The notes: generated by a model from the sequence alone, not told the origin. A stretch of 64,000 bases of DNA from Labilibacter marinus (GCF_001659685.2 NZ_LXYE02000038.1:124001-188000), one strand, 5' to 3'; counted from the stretch's first letter, positions 25,803 through 35,823 are shown. Made by a program: numbers and translations.

Positions 25803-26249
25803 TCATTCTTTTGGAATAGCCATGGTATGATTTGCTAACAACAAGTACTTTGCTCCTACCTTTACATAGGTGCGCATAAAATGATATTTGGTTGGCTTTG
25901 GTCCTCTATCCACCGTTGTATATCCCGTCACTATAGCCGTTTCTTGTAATACGATCACTTTTACATCGGAAGAAGTACGCGCTTTGGTATTATTGTTCTT
26001 GTTTTTTAAATGTCTTTTAGCTCTTTCAATAACTGCCTTCTTATTATCCACTGTGCCTGCATGGTTGTGTACCCAAATAAAATCCTCAGCTAATAAAGAC
26101 TCTAAGTACACAAAGTCCATTTCCAATTGCGCCTTTTCCCAAGAGGCATCTAAGGCCAGTAGTTTTTCAGTAGCTGAACTTGTTTTTTGAGCGCAAGCCG
26201 TAATGGTTGACAGTCCTATGAACAGGATAATAGTGCTAAGTAGTTTCAT
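25803..26249 (-). CDS. DUF4440/SnoaL-like (NTF2 fold) exported protein
   Basis: The signal sequence ends in STITAC, giving a possible lipoprotein Cys19. The mature part has the NTF2-like layout: LLALDASWEKAQLEMDFVYL, ESLLAEDFIWVHNHAGTVDN and VIVLQETAIVTGYTTV, with a final strand. DUF4440 members include small isomerase-like or ligand-binding proteins, mostly uncharacterised. It lies 8 bp downstream of the gene at 26258 on the same strand and is probably co-transcribed with it. It converges on the second nitroreductase gene; no link to the redox system is visible. Confidence 0.78.
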   Translation of the reverse strand: MKLLSTIILFIGLSTITACAQKTSSATEKLLALDASWEKAQLEMDFVYLESLLAEDFIWVHNHAGTVDNKKAVIERAKRHLKNKNNNTKARTSSDVKVIVLQETAIVTGYTTVDRGPKPTKYHFMRTYVKVGAKYLLLANHTMAIPKE

Positions 26250-26257
26250 ATTAAAGT

Positions 26258-26857
26258 TTACTTGATATAAATAGTATTCGCTTCTTTTATATTTTCTTTA
26301 GTTCTTGAGGTTAATTTTACCAGGTTCAGTTCTATATTCTGATTAGAAGTTTTAATCTGTTCAAACTCTATTTTTAAAATTTGATCTTCATTTACCATAT
26401 AACTGTTATAATCGGCTTCAATTACATTATTATCAAGCTGAAAAACAATTGGATTATCATTTAATTTTAAATACCTATCTATAACCTTCTTAAGTGTTAT
26501 GAACTTAGGTTTGTAACTACTATGTGTTTTTACAAGGATTTTCCCTTCGTATTCTATTCCACCTATATGAATAGGTTCCTTTTCTACCTTTATCTCTTCA
26601 ATTTTACGAGGGTTTAAGTTAAAATCTATATTTTTACCTTCCAGAAAAACACCATTAATAAAATAAGCTACATTCGAATGTTTTGATTGGGTAATTGTAA
26701 TACTATCTTTATTAATAACCTTAATTTTTGAGTCCTCTGAGTATACAGATTTATTCTTCACAGTTAAGCCAGGCACTTCAAGTTTTGATATTGACTTTGT
26801 TTGACTGCTTATAGATAATGAAATGGATAGTAGGACTATTATTAAAACTTCTTTCAT
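26258..26857 (-). CDS. Exported protein with TonB-plug-like repeats, function unknown
   Basis: A signal peptide (ending LSISSQ) is followed by about 180 residues. The segment AYFINGVFLEGKNIDF with LNPRKIEEIKVEKE resembles the plug sequence of TonB-dependent receptors (Y-x-x-x-NG ... LNPxDIExIxVLKD), and VFQLDNNVIEADYN with EDQILKIEFEQI looks like a second, degenerate copy. There is no barrel, so it would be a stand-alone plug-like protein. It precedes the DUF4440 gene by 8 bp. No family name can be given with confidence. It may interact with TonB-type proteins or only share the fold. Confidence 0.6.
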   Translation of the reverse strand: MKEVLIIVLLSISLSISSQTKSISKLEVPGLTVKNKSVYSEDSKIKVINKDSITITQSKHSNVAYFINGVFLEGKNIDFNLNPRKIEEIKVEKEPIHIGGIEYEGKILVKTHSSYKPKFITLKKVIDRYLKLNDNPIVFQLDNNVIEADYNSYMVNEDQILKIEFEQIKTSNQNIELNLVKLTSRTKENIKEANTIYIK

Positions 26858-27150
26858 TGTTTAGGTTTCTTTAAATGTAGTTAATCAGTTTCTTGCAAGG
26901 CTATCAATTAAACTTATTACATCAATATTGTTATCCTTATGTTATTTATAAAGCAATCTAGGGTAGCGTTTTCAACTTTATAGTTATATTTTTGTTGAGA
27001 ACACCCCAATATACCGCATATCACAATAGCTTCATAATTACATTCTTGCTTGAATAATTACATAAATAATATAAAATTCAAATGAAGAAAGCACTTCTAG
27101 TCAAAACGTAGCTAATAGCGATGATTATTAACTTCTGACTAGATTCTTAT

Positions 27151-29007
27151 TTATTCCAACACAGCCATTCTTCTTCCTGCATAACCATAAATATATGAGT
27201 TGGCTAACATGCAAATACTATAAGCATCCGTTACGTTTAATTCTTGTAAAACCTTACCTGTTTCTAAATCAATAATGGAAGGATTCTGATCATAGTAATT
27301 CTTGGTTCCTATGGCATACTTAAAATTTAGCGAGTATGAATCCAGTTGAAAAATATTAAAACTTAGCTGTTCATCTATTTGCATAGATTCTAAATCTAAA
27401 TAACGTACTTCCTTTTTCTTATTATATACAGCATTATTAAAAAACAATACAGTTTGCTCTTCTGGTAAAAAATGCCCTTCTCCCAACCCGTATACCAATG
27501 AACAAGTATTGCCTTCAATAGCGCATAAACCACTATTTAAGATGATGAACTTACCATCTGCAGACACTTCGCTGTCGCTTAAAGATAAGCCATAATTTTC
27601 CTCCATCGTTATTTGCGTCACCTCTTCTGAATGCTCATTGTATCTATACAAAGTATACCAACTTCTATAATCCGATATAATGATATAATAATTGCCTATT
27701 TCATCAGCAATTACTCTTTTAAAGTAATATCCATAACCTAAACCAGCCTTCTCTTTAAACTCTTGCAGAGAAATTATTCTTTCAGTTTCCAGTGCTTCAG
27801 GGTCTAACCTTAACACATAATCACTATTGACACCTACTATTTTTTTACCATTTTGAGACAAAGCCCATGGAGCCCCATAGAAATAAGAACGGGCATAATC
27901 ATTAATGTAAGCCTCTTTAACAACTCTGTTTGTGGATTCATCATATATTGCAAAGTTGTAATTAAAATATACTACAACTTGTCCTGTTTCCTTATTGTAA
28001 AACCTGTTTTTATTTATTACTTCAATAGGGGTCGTTTCTCCAACAGCTATATTGGTGACTTTAGAACCTTCCATGCCGTCCTCGTAATCAGCACCCGTCC
28101 CAATAAAATTAAGGTTAAATTCAAGGCTTCGACCAAAAGGAAGATCTTTAATAAAAAAGGAAGTATCATTTAAGTTCTCCGATTCAAACCAAACAGTGCT
28201 CGAATACATTCCGCCTACTACATACTTAATATCTGCTTTAGGAAATTTTGTTTTATTCCAATAAAATCGATAGCCACCATCTTCTTCTTCGTACCATAAC
28301 GGAGGTAATGGATATGTAGCGCGTCTCGTATAAGTACTTACCTCTCTTCCTCCTGCAAATACACTTAATTCGTAACCTTTATTGAGGCCCTCGTAATAAT
28401 TTTCATCATAATAATAAGTTTGGTTTTGATCTTTTATATGTGCTGTATACAGTATCTCATAATAATCAAAATCAATATACTCATAAGGCCTCCAGCTTAA
28501 CTTAAGTGCCCCATCTTCAATTGAAGTGCTTAAAGTATTAGCAATACTTGAATACATCGGAATTTTAAAAACCTTAAATTCATACACTTCAGATACGAAT
28601 TCTACTTCTGACAAATCAGCTATACTTTTAGTTCCTGAATTAAAAGCCAATTCTACCCGTATTGTATTAATCCCTTCATTCAGTTCATATAATTCCAATT
28701 CTACTCTCACAAAATCTTTATCAAGCTCCATCATACTACCTCCATTTACCGAATATCTCGCTCCCATTACCCTTCTGCCCTCTTCGGGACATGAGTAATA
28801 CATACGAAATTCATAAAAATGAACATATATTGTATCATTGATAAGCTTATTATAAAAACTAAATCCTTCTTCGGAATGAAGCGGAAGAGATGGGGATTCA
28901 ACCTGTTGTTCAAATACACCGTTAGGATCGTACTCACATGAATATAAAGTGCAAATTATTACGAAAAAGATAATGAATAAATATAATTGTTGACGAATCA
29001 TAGCCAT
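27151..29007 (-). CDS. Large lipoprotein with fibronectin-like and propeller-like regions, unknown role
   Basis: The ATG at 29007 gives a lipoprotein signal (LYLFIIFFVIICTLYSC); a TTG at 29028 would overlap the upstream gene. After a short linker, residues of about 60-300 carry beta-sandwich-like segments (LSWRPYEYIDFDYYEILYTA, typical of fibronectin type III). The C-terminal half (about 320-600) has repeated blade-like strands (SQNGKKIVGVNSDYVLRLDP, SADGKFIILNSG), suggesting a WD40-like propeller. It probably lies on the outer membrane facing in or out. It starts 13 bp after the stop of the barrel gene upstream, so the two should function together. The partner and substrate are unknown. Confidence 0.7.
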   Translation of the reverse strand: MAMIRQQLYLFIIFFVIICTLYSCEYDPNGVFEQQVESPSLPLHSEEGFSFYNKLINDTIYVHFYEFRMYYSCPEEGRRVMGARYSVNGGSMMELDKDFVRVELELYELNEGINTIRVELAFNSGTKSIADLSEVEFVSEVYEFKVFKIPMYSSIANTLSTSIEDGALKLSWRPYEYIDFDYYEILYTAHIKDQNQTYYYDENYYEGLNKGYELSVFAGGREVSTYTRRATYPLPPLWYEEEDGGYRFYWNKTKFPKADIKYVVGGMYSSTVWFESENLNDTSFFIKDLPFGRSLEFNLNFIGTGADYEDGMEGSKVTNIAVGETTPIEVINKNRFYNKETGQVVVYFNYNFAIYDESTNRVVKEAYINDYARSYFYGAPWALSQNGKKIVGVNSDYVLRLDPEALETERIISLQEFKEKAGLGYGYYFKRVIADEIGNYYIIISDYRSWYTLYRYNEHSEEVTQITMEENYGLSLSDSEVSADGKFIILNSGLCAIEGNTCSLVYGLGEGHFLPEEQTVLFFNNAVYNKKKEVRYLDLESMQIDEQLSFNIFQLDSYSLNFKYAIGTKNYYDQNPSIIDLETGKVLQELNVTDAYSICMLANSYIYGYAGRRMAVLE

Positions 29008-29020
29008 AGTATTAAATGTT

Positions 29021-29749
29021 TTATCCAATTATAAAAGCAATTACCGCATTTAATCTAACTCCACTAAAGTCTGCTCCAATGGACCTATCTTCTAATTGTA
29101 GCTCTAAATCTTTATCACTTTCTAAATGAAGTGGTGATGCTGAATCAAACATATATCCAGTCTGTACAGAAAACACAAATTTATGAAAGGGTACTGACAA
29201 CTTTAAACCAGGTTCGATATAAAAACCTGAAGAAGCCAGACTAGCCACATCGCTTGGCATATATTCTTGTCCAATCTCAAATTCTTCTACCAGTTTATAC
29301 GAAGTAGCCAAATAACCAACATTTGCATTGAATGCCAGTTGAAATATATAAAACTCCGATAATAAACCTTCATAAACTACTCCATACTGACTTGCCTTTA
29401 CTTTTTGATCTATATTGTACGAACCAGAATAGTCAGTTACGTTTGCTCTGCTACCTGTTGACATATTACCAAACGACAATCCAACCTTATGTTGTCCATT
29501 TTCTAAATGGTACATTAATCCAATACGGTAATTTACATACGAAGGAAAGTTATCTGTTATTTTAAGTGGAAAAGGAACCTGGCTTATGATGTCATCTTGA
29601 AATTTCTTTAAATCTTCCATTTTATAAGAACCGTACCCAAAAGAGAAGAAAGGCTCAAACTGCTGACTATAAAGTGAGCATGCTATGGTAGTATAAAAAA
29701 AACTAATCAGTAATAATTTTCGGTTTAGGCGTTTTGTAGTAATCATCAT
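29021..29749 (-). CDS. Small outer-membrane beta-barrel protein
   Basis: A signal peptide (ending SLYSQQ) precedes about 215 residues of alternating strand-like sequence with aromatic-rich ends (FEPFFSFGYGSY, YVNYRIGLMYHLENGQHKVG, FVFSVQTGYMF) and a terminal strand ending LNAVIAFIIG. Length and pattern fit an 8-10 stranded porin-like barrel common in Bacteroidota. It is followed by the lipoprotein gene at 29007. A perfect 19-bp inverted repeat lies 27 bp before its start. No transport substrate is evident. Confidence 0.65.
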   Translation of the reverse strand: MMITTKRLNRKLLLISFFYTTIACSLYSQQFEPFFSFGYGSYKMEDLKKFQDDIISQVPFPLKITDNFPSYVNYRIGLMYHLENGQHKVGLSFGNMSTGSRANVTDYSGSYNIDQKVKASQYGVVYEGLLSEFYIFQLAFNANVGYLATSYKLVEEFEIGQEYMPSDVASLASSGFYIEPGLKLSVPFHKFVFSVQTGYMFDSASPLHLESDKDLELQLEDRSIGADFSGVRLNAVIAFIIG

Positions 29750-30085
29750 GTAAGGTTAAATATATTAGGCAGCGCTAATATAAGCTAATTATCATTTAGA
29801 TGATAATTAGCTTATATTTTTTCAGTTTTCATCCATATTATTTCCTTCAAAGATGGTAATTTAGTTTCTCCTTTATTTTTGAATAAACAAAATGGATTAT
29901 TCCGTTATAAAAAAATACCAAAGTTAACTCTTAGTATCTAAAAATTAAAATATATAGATTTTCCACTAGTTTACATTCTGTAAATTATTAATCTAGAGCC
30001 ATTTAGGATCATTTAAAAACTTTTGACAATAGCAATCAGAGAACAGCAATTGATAAAAGGGTAAGACTACATTTAATTACGACAC
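29750..30085. other. 336-bp gap between the barrel and DUF3817 genes
   Basis: No gene is seen. The stretch holds the 19-bp inverted repeat at 29777-29818 and is otherwise A+T-rich without convincing ORFs, repeats or terminators for the DUF3817 transcript. Confidence 0.6.
29777..29818. repeat. Perfect 19-bp inverted repeat (hairpin)
   Basis: Arms 29777-29795 and 29800-29818 are exact reverse complements around TTAG. On the plus strand a short T-run follows, as in an intrinsic terminator, yet no plus-strand gene lies upstream. On the minus strand the structure sits in the leader of the barrel gene. It could end an unseen plus-strand RNA or act as a leader hairpin or operator. Confidence 0.7.
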
Positions 30086-30406
30086 CTAGTTAGTAGCGGC
30101 TAGTAATTCGTTCTCTTCTTCCTTTTTAAGAATTCTCTGATCTACAATGAAAGTAGCAAAGGGAAATAAAGATGCAACCAAGCAGATGAGTGTTTTTATA
30201 AAGTTCCACCTCTTTTTTATCGCATAAAATACTACCCAAACACAATATAAAATGAATAGAATACCGTGAATACCTCCAACAATTTTATTAGGCAGTCCCA
30301 TCTCAAAGCCATACTTAAGAATAACGGTTGGTATAAGCAGTAGGTAAGAAATTCCTTCAACGATTGCTAGTATTCGTAATTGACCAAGTACAGTGTTAAA
30401 TTTCAT
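30086..30406 (-). CDS. DUF3817 family integral membrane protein
   Basis: The 106-residue protein has three hydrophobic helices, with the family pattern LRILAIVEGISYLLLI at the start, a central GLPNKIVGGIHGILFILYC and a final ASLFPFATFIVDQR, which match DUF3817 (YdzA-like). It is an inner-membrane protein of unknown function, at usual length. It stands alone, and a 548-bp gene-free stretch separates it from the galactan locus. Confidence 0.88.
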   Translation of the reverse strand: MKFNTVLGQLRILAIVEGISYLLLIPTVILKYGFEMGLPNKIVGGIHGILFILYCVWVVFYAIKKRWNFIKTLICLVASLFPFATFIVDQRILKKEEENELLAATN

Positions 30407-30954
30407 ATTATATTAATTTGTTTAAACACAACAAAGTTCAACCCGCACAATGCATTAAAAAACTTATCGCCCATTTAAACCGCTCCAAAACAAGTCGCTT
30501 ATTTGCTTTACTTTAACTCACTAAAACGATGCTACGCCTTGTTTCAATAAAGCCTTATTTTTGGGCGTTTTCAATGTTCATAACGATGTTTTAATACATA
30601 ATCAGGGTTTAAAATCGTTTGTAAATATTTTCTTTTACAATTACCTCAAACCTCTTTGAAAGAACTTTGAGTAATCGTTCTTACAAAAAACATCCTCTCC
30701 ATGAAAAAGGTTCATAATATAAGCCCGGGTAATTGCGAATAATCGATTTATAACTTCATAGTATAAACGCAGAAAAGGCTGCCCCTATAAGAGACAGCCT
30801 TGCCATTTTAATCAATATATAATTTAGCAATCCGGATATTCCTTTACAGAACAATTACTAAACTCTTCAAATATTGCAATATACTTTGTGACAAATGCCC
30901 TTTTCATCACAAGTAGCAAAGCCACCAAGTAACTTGATGACCTTACTCCTTACA
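30407..30954. other. 548-bp gene-free boundary of the polysaccharide locus
   Basis: No ORF with a plausible start, tRNA or repeat family is seen here. The only clear element is the susCD-side terminator at 30775-30801. The remainder is A+T-rich and separates the DUF3817 gene from the SusD 3' end. Confidence 0.6.
30775..30801 (-). terminator. Probable terminator of the susCD transcript
   Basis: AAGGCTG (30775-30781) pairs with CAGCCTT (30795-30801). On the minus strand the stem runs into TTTTCT. It lies about 150 bases after the SusD stop codon. Confidence 0.6.
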
Positions 30955-32436
30955 TTACAAATTTGGATTTACCTGCGTTTCGGTAGCTGGTATTGGCATA
31001 AAATAATCGCTTTTATCCAATCCACCGATAGGCTGAAGATCATCGGGATCTTTAGTTGAATTAGCCTCTTCTACTTTCTCGGTACGTACTAAATCAAACC
31101 AACGAACCCACTCACCAGCATGCTCACGTGCTTTTTCGGTTAAAATTAAGTCTTGGGTTAATTGAGCAGCCGTATAATCATAAACACTTGCTGTATAAAG
31201 CGGTTGGTTATAAGCTCTGCGTACAATAATATTTAAAGCTTCCAAAGCTTCGTCTACATCACCACCTGACATAAGTTCTGCCTCAGCATAAATCAAGTAT
31301 ACTTCTGCAAATCTTTCTAAAGGCAGGGACTGACCTAGGTACCAATTATTTCTTTCTCCCTCAAATTTTTGAAAGAACGGACGTGCACTCTCAAAGTCCT
31401 GCCAAGGGATAGTGGTCATCACACCATCTATGTCTTTCTCTATTGACGTTTTATAAGTAAGATCTTTACGATACTGATCTGGATAATTATTGAAAAAGGT
31501 TATCTCTGCGCATATATCATTCCAACCACCTTCGTCAGCAGGTCTGTTTGCAGAACCGTATAATGCATTACCATTCCAGTTTTGAGAAGTTCCTAAAAAG
31601 GTAATTGCAAACACCTCTTCACTATTACCATCGTGCTCAGCTTGCCATAAATCGGCCCAGTCATCTACTAAGCCCAATCCATAAATAGCTCTATCATCTA
31701 TTAAATCTTTAGCTACAGCTGCAGCCTCGGCATATTTAGCTGTTTGCTTAAGGGGATATCCAGCCATATGTAGTAAAGCCTCTGCTTTTAAAGCCATCAC
31801 ACTACCTTTACTTGCTCTACCTGGTTGAACTCTAGTATCGCTTACCATAGTAGCTAAAGCTAAATCGCAATCTGCAATAATTTGATTGTAAAGAGCCAAC
31901 TGATCAGAAGGTTCCATAGTTAAATAATCAAAATCAAATGTTTGAGAATGCAAAAGAATAGGAGCTTCTTCCCACATACGAGCTACCCAAAAATAATTAT
32001 AAGCGCGTAAAAAATAAGCCTCGCCTGCATATTGCATGATATTATCTTGATCACCTGTAGCCTCTTCATAATTATCAATAATTAAGTTGGCTCCTTGAAT
32101 GGCCTTATATGCGCCATCCCAAATAAATTGCAAACGGTAATTAATATCATTTACATTAAACTGGTCGAACTCACGAAAATCGGCTTTATTACGTGCTTTG
32201 TGTGTTGTTAAAATATCATCACCACAACAAACACCTTGTGTATTGGAGTTACCCAAACCTGTATTCCATGTATATGACATAGGTTTATACGCCCCAATAA
32301 GTGCAGAAAACATTCCTGTTTCCGTTTTGATTGCCTCACTATCATCCGACATGATAGTTGATGTATCCTCTTCTAAAAAGTCGGAACAAGCAGAGAGGAA
32401 TGTTGCTATAAATAAGAATAATATTAATTTCTTCAT
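30955..32436 (-). CDS. susD: SusD/RagB family surface glycan-binding lipoprotein
   Basis: The ATG at 32436 gives a lipoprotein signal with LSAC (Cys17) followed by SDFLEED; an ATG six codons upstream is in frame but only 6 bp after susC. The protein has the SusD marks: GAYKPMSYTW, the helical AGEAYFLRAYNYFWVARMW, ASKGSVMALKAEALLHMAGY, and the C-terminal PLERFAEVYLIYAEAEL with EKAREHAGEWVRWFDLVRTE. SusD lies on the cell surface as a lid on the SusC transporter and captures oligosaccharides. The gene follows susC directly, as expected. The ligand is inferred from the neighbouring sulfatases and GH117/GH16 enzymes to be a sulfated galactan. Confidence 0.95.
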   Translation of the reverse strand: MKKLILFLFIATFLSACSDFLEEDTSTIMSDDSEAIKTETGMFSALIGAYKPMSYTWNTGLGNSNTQGVCCGDDILTTHKARNKADFREFDQFNVNDINYRLQFIWDGAYKAIQGANLIIDNYEEATGDQDNIMQYAGEAYFLRAYNYFWVARMWEEAPILLHSQTFDFDYLTMEPSDQLALYNQIIADCDLALATMVSDTRVQPGRASKGSVMALKAEALLHMAGYPLKQTAKYAEAAAVAKDLIDDRAIYGLGLVDDWADLWQAEHDGNSEEVFAITFLGTSQNWNGNALYGSANRPADEGGWNDICAEITFFNNYPDQYRKDLTYKTSIEKDIDGVMTTIPWQDFESARPFFQKFEGERNNWYLGQSLPLERFAEVYLIYAEAELMSGGDVDEALEALNIIVRRAYNQPLYTASVYDYTAAQLTQDLILTEKAREHAGEWVRWFDLVRTEKVEEANSTKDPDDLQPIGGLDKSDYFMPIPATETQVNPNL

Positions 32437-32460
32437 TTCTTCAAATTTTACCATGACTTA

Positions 32461-35400
32461 TTAAAAGTTAATAGTTGCACTTAACGAATACATTCTTGAA
32501 TTAGGGTATGATCCCATATCCAATCCTTGAAGTGAATCGTCGTTATCCTGATTTGAGTATGCCTCTGGATCTAAACCTTTGTATTTAGTAAATGTAAGTA
32601 GGTTTGTTCCTGCCAACATTAACGAAAGATTCTTTCCTTCACCTAAAGCAATATCATACCCCACACTTAAATTCTTTAAACGTAAGAAACTAGCATCCAT
32701 TACAAAACGAGATGTTTGAATATCAGTTGCAGCAGTTGAACTAAAGTGAGGAATGTCACTATTAGGATTTGTATTTGCATCCCAACGGTCTTGAATATCA
32801 ACATGTGTTGGAAAAACTCCACCGTAACCAGGTGTTACTGCAAGTGCATAAGTTTGAGCATATCTATCAACACCTGTCATAGCTTGGAAGAACACATTTA
32901 CGGTAAATTTCTTATACTTCATGGTATTGTTCCAACCATATGTAGCATTAGGTATTCCGTTTCCGATGATTCCTTTATCCTTAGAGTCGATAACGCCATA
33001 ACCATCTTCACCTTCTTTTTGTAAATCTAAAAATCTTGGATCACCAGGAACGGCATCATACATTGCTGCTTCTGCTGCTTGATTCTGTTTCCATGTTCCT
33101 AAATAAGTTAAACCATAAAAGGATGATACGCCATAACCTTCTTTAACCATGAACGAATAACCTTCGGTAGTTTCGTTTCCGACACCAAATTCATCTTGAC
33201 CTAGAGACAATACTTCGTTGTTTAAAAAAGTAGCATTAAAGTTGGTTGTCCAAGAAAAAGCTCCATTATCAATTACATCAGCATTTATAGAGAACTCAAA
33301 GCCTTTGTTTTCAACTTCTCCAACATTTTGATACATACCTCCTCCACCAGAATACTTTGGTAGCGGTACATAAAGTAACAGGTCGTAGGTGTTTTTCTTA
33401 AAATAATCCGCCGTAAAAGTTACACGGTTAAAAAGTGCTAAATCAACACCTATATTTATTTGTTCCGTTGTTTCCCATTTTAAATCTTTATTACCAGGAT
33501 CATCCATCACTACACCAGGAACGCTCTCTCCATTTTCAAAAGAAGTAGATATTTCTTTTGGTGGACTGGTTTTAATCTGTCCTCTTGTGCCATATACTCC
33601 AACAGCCTGATTTCCGGTTTTACCCCAGGAAGCTCTTAACTTCAATTGATCGATTGCATCAACATCCATGAAGTCCTCTTCAGAAATAGTCCAACCAGCA
33701 CTTAAAGAAGGAAAGTTAGCCCATTTATTATCGCCTTGAAATACACTTGAACCATCACGGCGCATAGAAGCAGTAAAGTAGTACTTATGATCAAATACAT
33801 AATTCACACGACCTACATACGAACGTATTTTTCTTTCGCCCAAATATGCATCACCTGTTAAACCTCCACCTTCGCTAAGCAACGACAAGTTGTTGTAACC
33901 AAATGATGGGAAAAGTAGGCCTTGAGCATCCACATTAAAGTCGTCGTCAATTTCTCTGGTCTGCTCATTAACAGCAGTTACTGTAAGGTCATGACCTCCA
34001 TCAAATGACTTTCTATAGGTTAATACATTTGTATTAGCATAATAGATATCTTCACTCGCTTTACGTGTTGCTGAGGCTGCATCATCTGAGGTTAAACCCA
34101 TTAACAATGCCTGATTAAAAATTCTCTCCGAACTATTTCTATATCTAACCCCTAAACCAATATCTAATGTTAATCCTGGTATGATATCATATATTAGGTT
34201 ACCATTGGCGGTAAAAGTATTAGCCGTTTTTAAATTTTCGTCGGTTGCAAGCTCTAAAGGGCCTTCAAAGGTACTACCCACATTATCAACAGGGTTTATA
34301 CTACCATCCTCTAAGTACGCTGGCGTAGTTGGTGCCCAACTTAACATTTGGTTCATTGAAGTACGGAATCCCCAACTTCCTCCAGCATTATTTAAGGCTT
34401 CACTGTGGGTAAAATTAGTTCTAACATTAGCCTTTAACTTGTCTGAAAATTTAGTGCTGATATTAGCTCTCAAGCCATATCTTTTATAGTCTGAGTTAAT
34501 AACAATACCTTCCATATCGGTTAAATTACCAGATACATAATAGGTAGTTGTTTCGTTACCTCCCGAAAAACTCAGCTGATAATCCTGACCTTTAGCCGTC
34601 CTTAAAAGTAAATCTTGCCAATCAGAACCTCCATTTTTATAGAAGCCTTGCACATCTTGGTCTGTAAATGGAGGTGTATTACCTAAAGCCGTATAATAGT
34701 CATTAGCTACATCGGCATATTCTCCGGCTCCTAATAAATCCCACTCGTCAATTACATTAGATAAAGAATATGTAGCTCTAAACGAAATTTTGTTTTCGCC
34801 AGCTCTACCACCTTTAGTTGTTATAATAACCACACCGTTAGCACCTCTACTACCATACACAGCTGTTGCCGAAGCATCTTTTAATATCTGCATATCCTCA
34901 ATATCATTCGGATTCAGACTATTAAAGTCGCCTCCTACTAAACCATCAATTACATACAATGGATCATTATTACCTGTAATGGAATTGGATCCCCTTACGC
35001 GAATACGCGCTGTACCACCAGGTGCACCCGAAGCTTTTATTACAGAAACCCCAGCCGAACGTCCTTGAAGTACTTGACTCACCTCTGTGATAGGCTGATT
35101 TTGAAAATCCTCGTTTGTCACCGAACCAACAGCACTTGTTAAATCCTTTTTACGCGCTGTACCATATCCAATGGCTACAATCTCATCCAGGGAAACGGCA
35201 TCAGGCTTTAAGGTAATATCAATTGCAGTTTGATCTCCTACAAGCACTTCTGTAGCACGCATCCCTATAAAAGAAAAAATAAGTATATCGCTTTCTTTAA
35301 CATTCGAAAGAGAATATTTACCATCTACATCAGTTATAGTACCTGTAGTAGAACCATTTATAATAACCGTAACACCAGGTAAAGCTTCACCAGAATCATC

Positions 35401-35823
35401 AACTACTTTTCCTGTAATTGTTTTGGATATAGCTTGTACATAGCTGGCATCTATACTCTCTGGCGAAATAATTATCTGCCTATCCATAACAGAAAATTGA
35501 ACTTGCTGCCCTTCGAAAATATGATTTAGGGCATCCGAAATAGGTTCCTGTTTAATCTCAACGTCAACCTTACGTTCAACATCTACCAATTCATTATTAT
35601 ATAAAAAGAAAAATTCACTCGTATTTTCAATCTCTAATAGAACTTCTTTTATTGATGTGTCATCCATTTTTAATGATACTCTGGCTTCTTGAGAGTAGGT
35701 AGAGGATGCCATAAGTTCGAATACTGCTAGAAAAGTGATAAATGCAGATAATTTCATAACAAGCAGAAATTTAGGCGGAAGAAATCCATTGAGGAAATTC
35801 CTCCTATTTACAATCTTTTTCAT
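32461..35823 (-). CDS. susC: SusC/RagA family TonB-dependent transporter with STN signalling domain
   Basis: After a long signal region ending near SSTYSQ, residues of about 47-115 form a secretin/TonB N-terminal (STN) domain (ARVSLKMDDTSIKEVLLEIE), the part that talks to an anti-sigma factor. A carboxypeptidase-D-like domain (ITGKVVDDSGEALPGVTVII), a SusC linker (AIGYGTARKKDLTSAVGSV), the plug (LYVIDGLVGGDFNSLNPNDI, ILKDASATAVYGSRGANGVV) and a large barrel follow, ending SLSATINF. At 1120 residues it is typical. It imports oligosaccharides with SusD. The STN domain fits the FecR/ECF-sigma pair upstream. Its 5' leader overlaps a predicted antisense RNA. Confidence 0.96.
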   Translation of the reverse strand: MKKIVNRRNFLNGFLPPKFLLVMKLSAFITFLAVFELMASSTYSQEARVSLKMDDTSIKEVLLEIENTSEFFFLYNNELVDVERKVDVEIKQEPISDALNHIFEGQQVQFSVMDRQIIISPESIDASYVQAISKTITGKVVDDSGEALPGVTVIINGSTTGTITDVDGKYSLSNVKESDILIFSFIGMRATEVLVGDQTAIDITLKPDAVSLDEIVAIGYGTARKKDLTSAVGSVTNEDFQNQPITEVSQVLQGRSAGVSVIKASGAPGGTARIRVRGSNSITGNNDPLYVIDGLVGGDFNSLNPNDIEDMQILKDASATAVYGSRGANGVVIITTKGGRAGENKISFRATYSLSNVIDEWDLLGAGEYADVANDYYTALGNTPPFTDQDVQGFYKNGGSDWQDLLLRTAKGQDYQLSFSGGNETTTYYVSGNLTDMEGIVINSDYKRYGLRANISTKFSDKLKANVRTNFTHSEALNNAGGSWGFRTSMNQMLSWAPTTPAYLEDGSINPVDNVGSTFEGPLELATDENLKTANTFTANGNLIYDIIPGLTLDIGLGVRYRNSSERIFNQALLMGLTSDDAASATRKASEDIYYANTNVLTYRKSFDGGHDLTVTAVNEQTREIDDDFNVDAQGLLFPSFGYNNLSLLSEGGGLTGDAYLGERKIRSYVGRVNYVFDHKYYFTASMRRDGSSVFQGDNKWANFPSLSAGWTISEEDFMDVDAIDQLKLRASWGKTGNQAVGVYGTRGQIKTSPPKEISTSFENGESVPGVVMDDPGNKDLKWETTEQINIGVDLALFNRVTFTADYFKKNTYDLLLYVPLPKYSGGGGMYQNVGEVENKGFEFSINADVIDNGAFSWTTNFNATFLNNEVLSLGQDEFGVGNETTEGYSFMVKEGYGVSSFYGLTYLGTWKQNQAAEAAMYDAVPGDPRFLDLQKEGEDGYGVIDSKDKGIIGNGIPNATYGWNNTMKYKKFTVNVFFQAMTGVDRYAQTYALAVTPGYGGVFPTHVDIQDRWDANTNPNSDIPHFSSTAATDIQTSRFVMDASFLRLKNLSVGYDIALGEGKNLSLMLAGTNLLTFTKYKGLDPEAYSNQDNDDSLQGLDMGSYPNSRMYSLSATINF

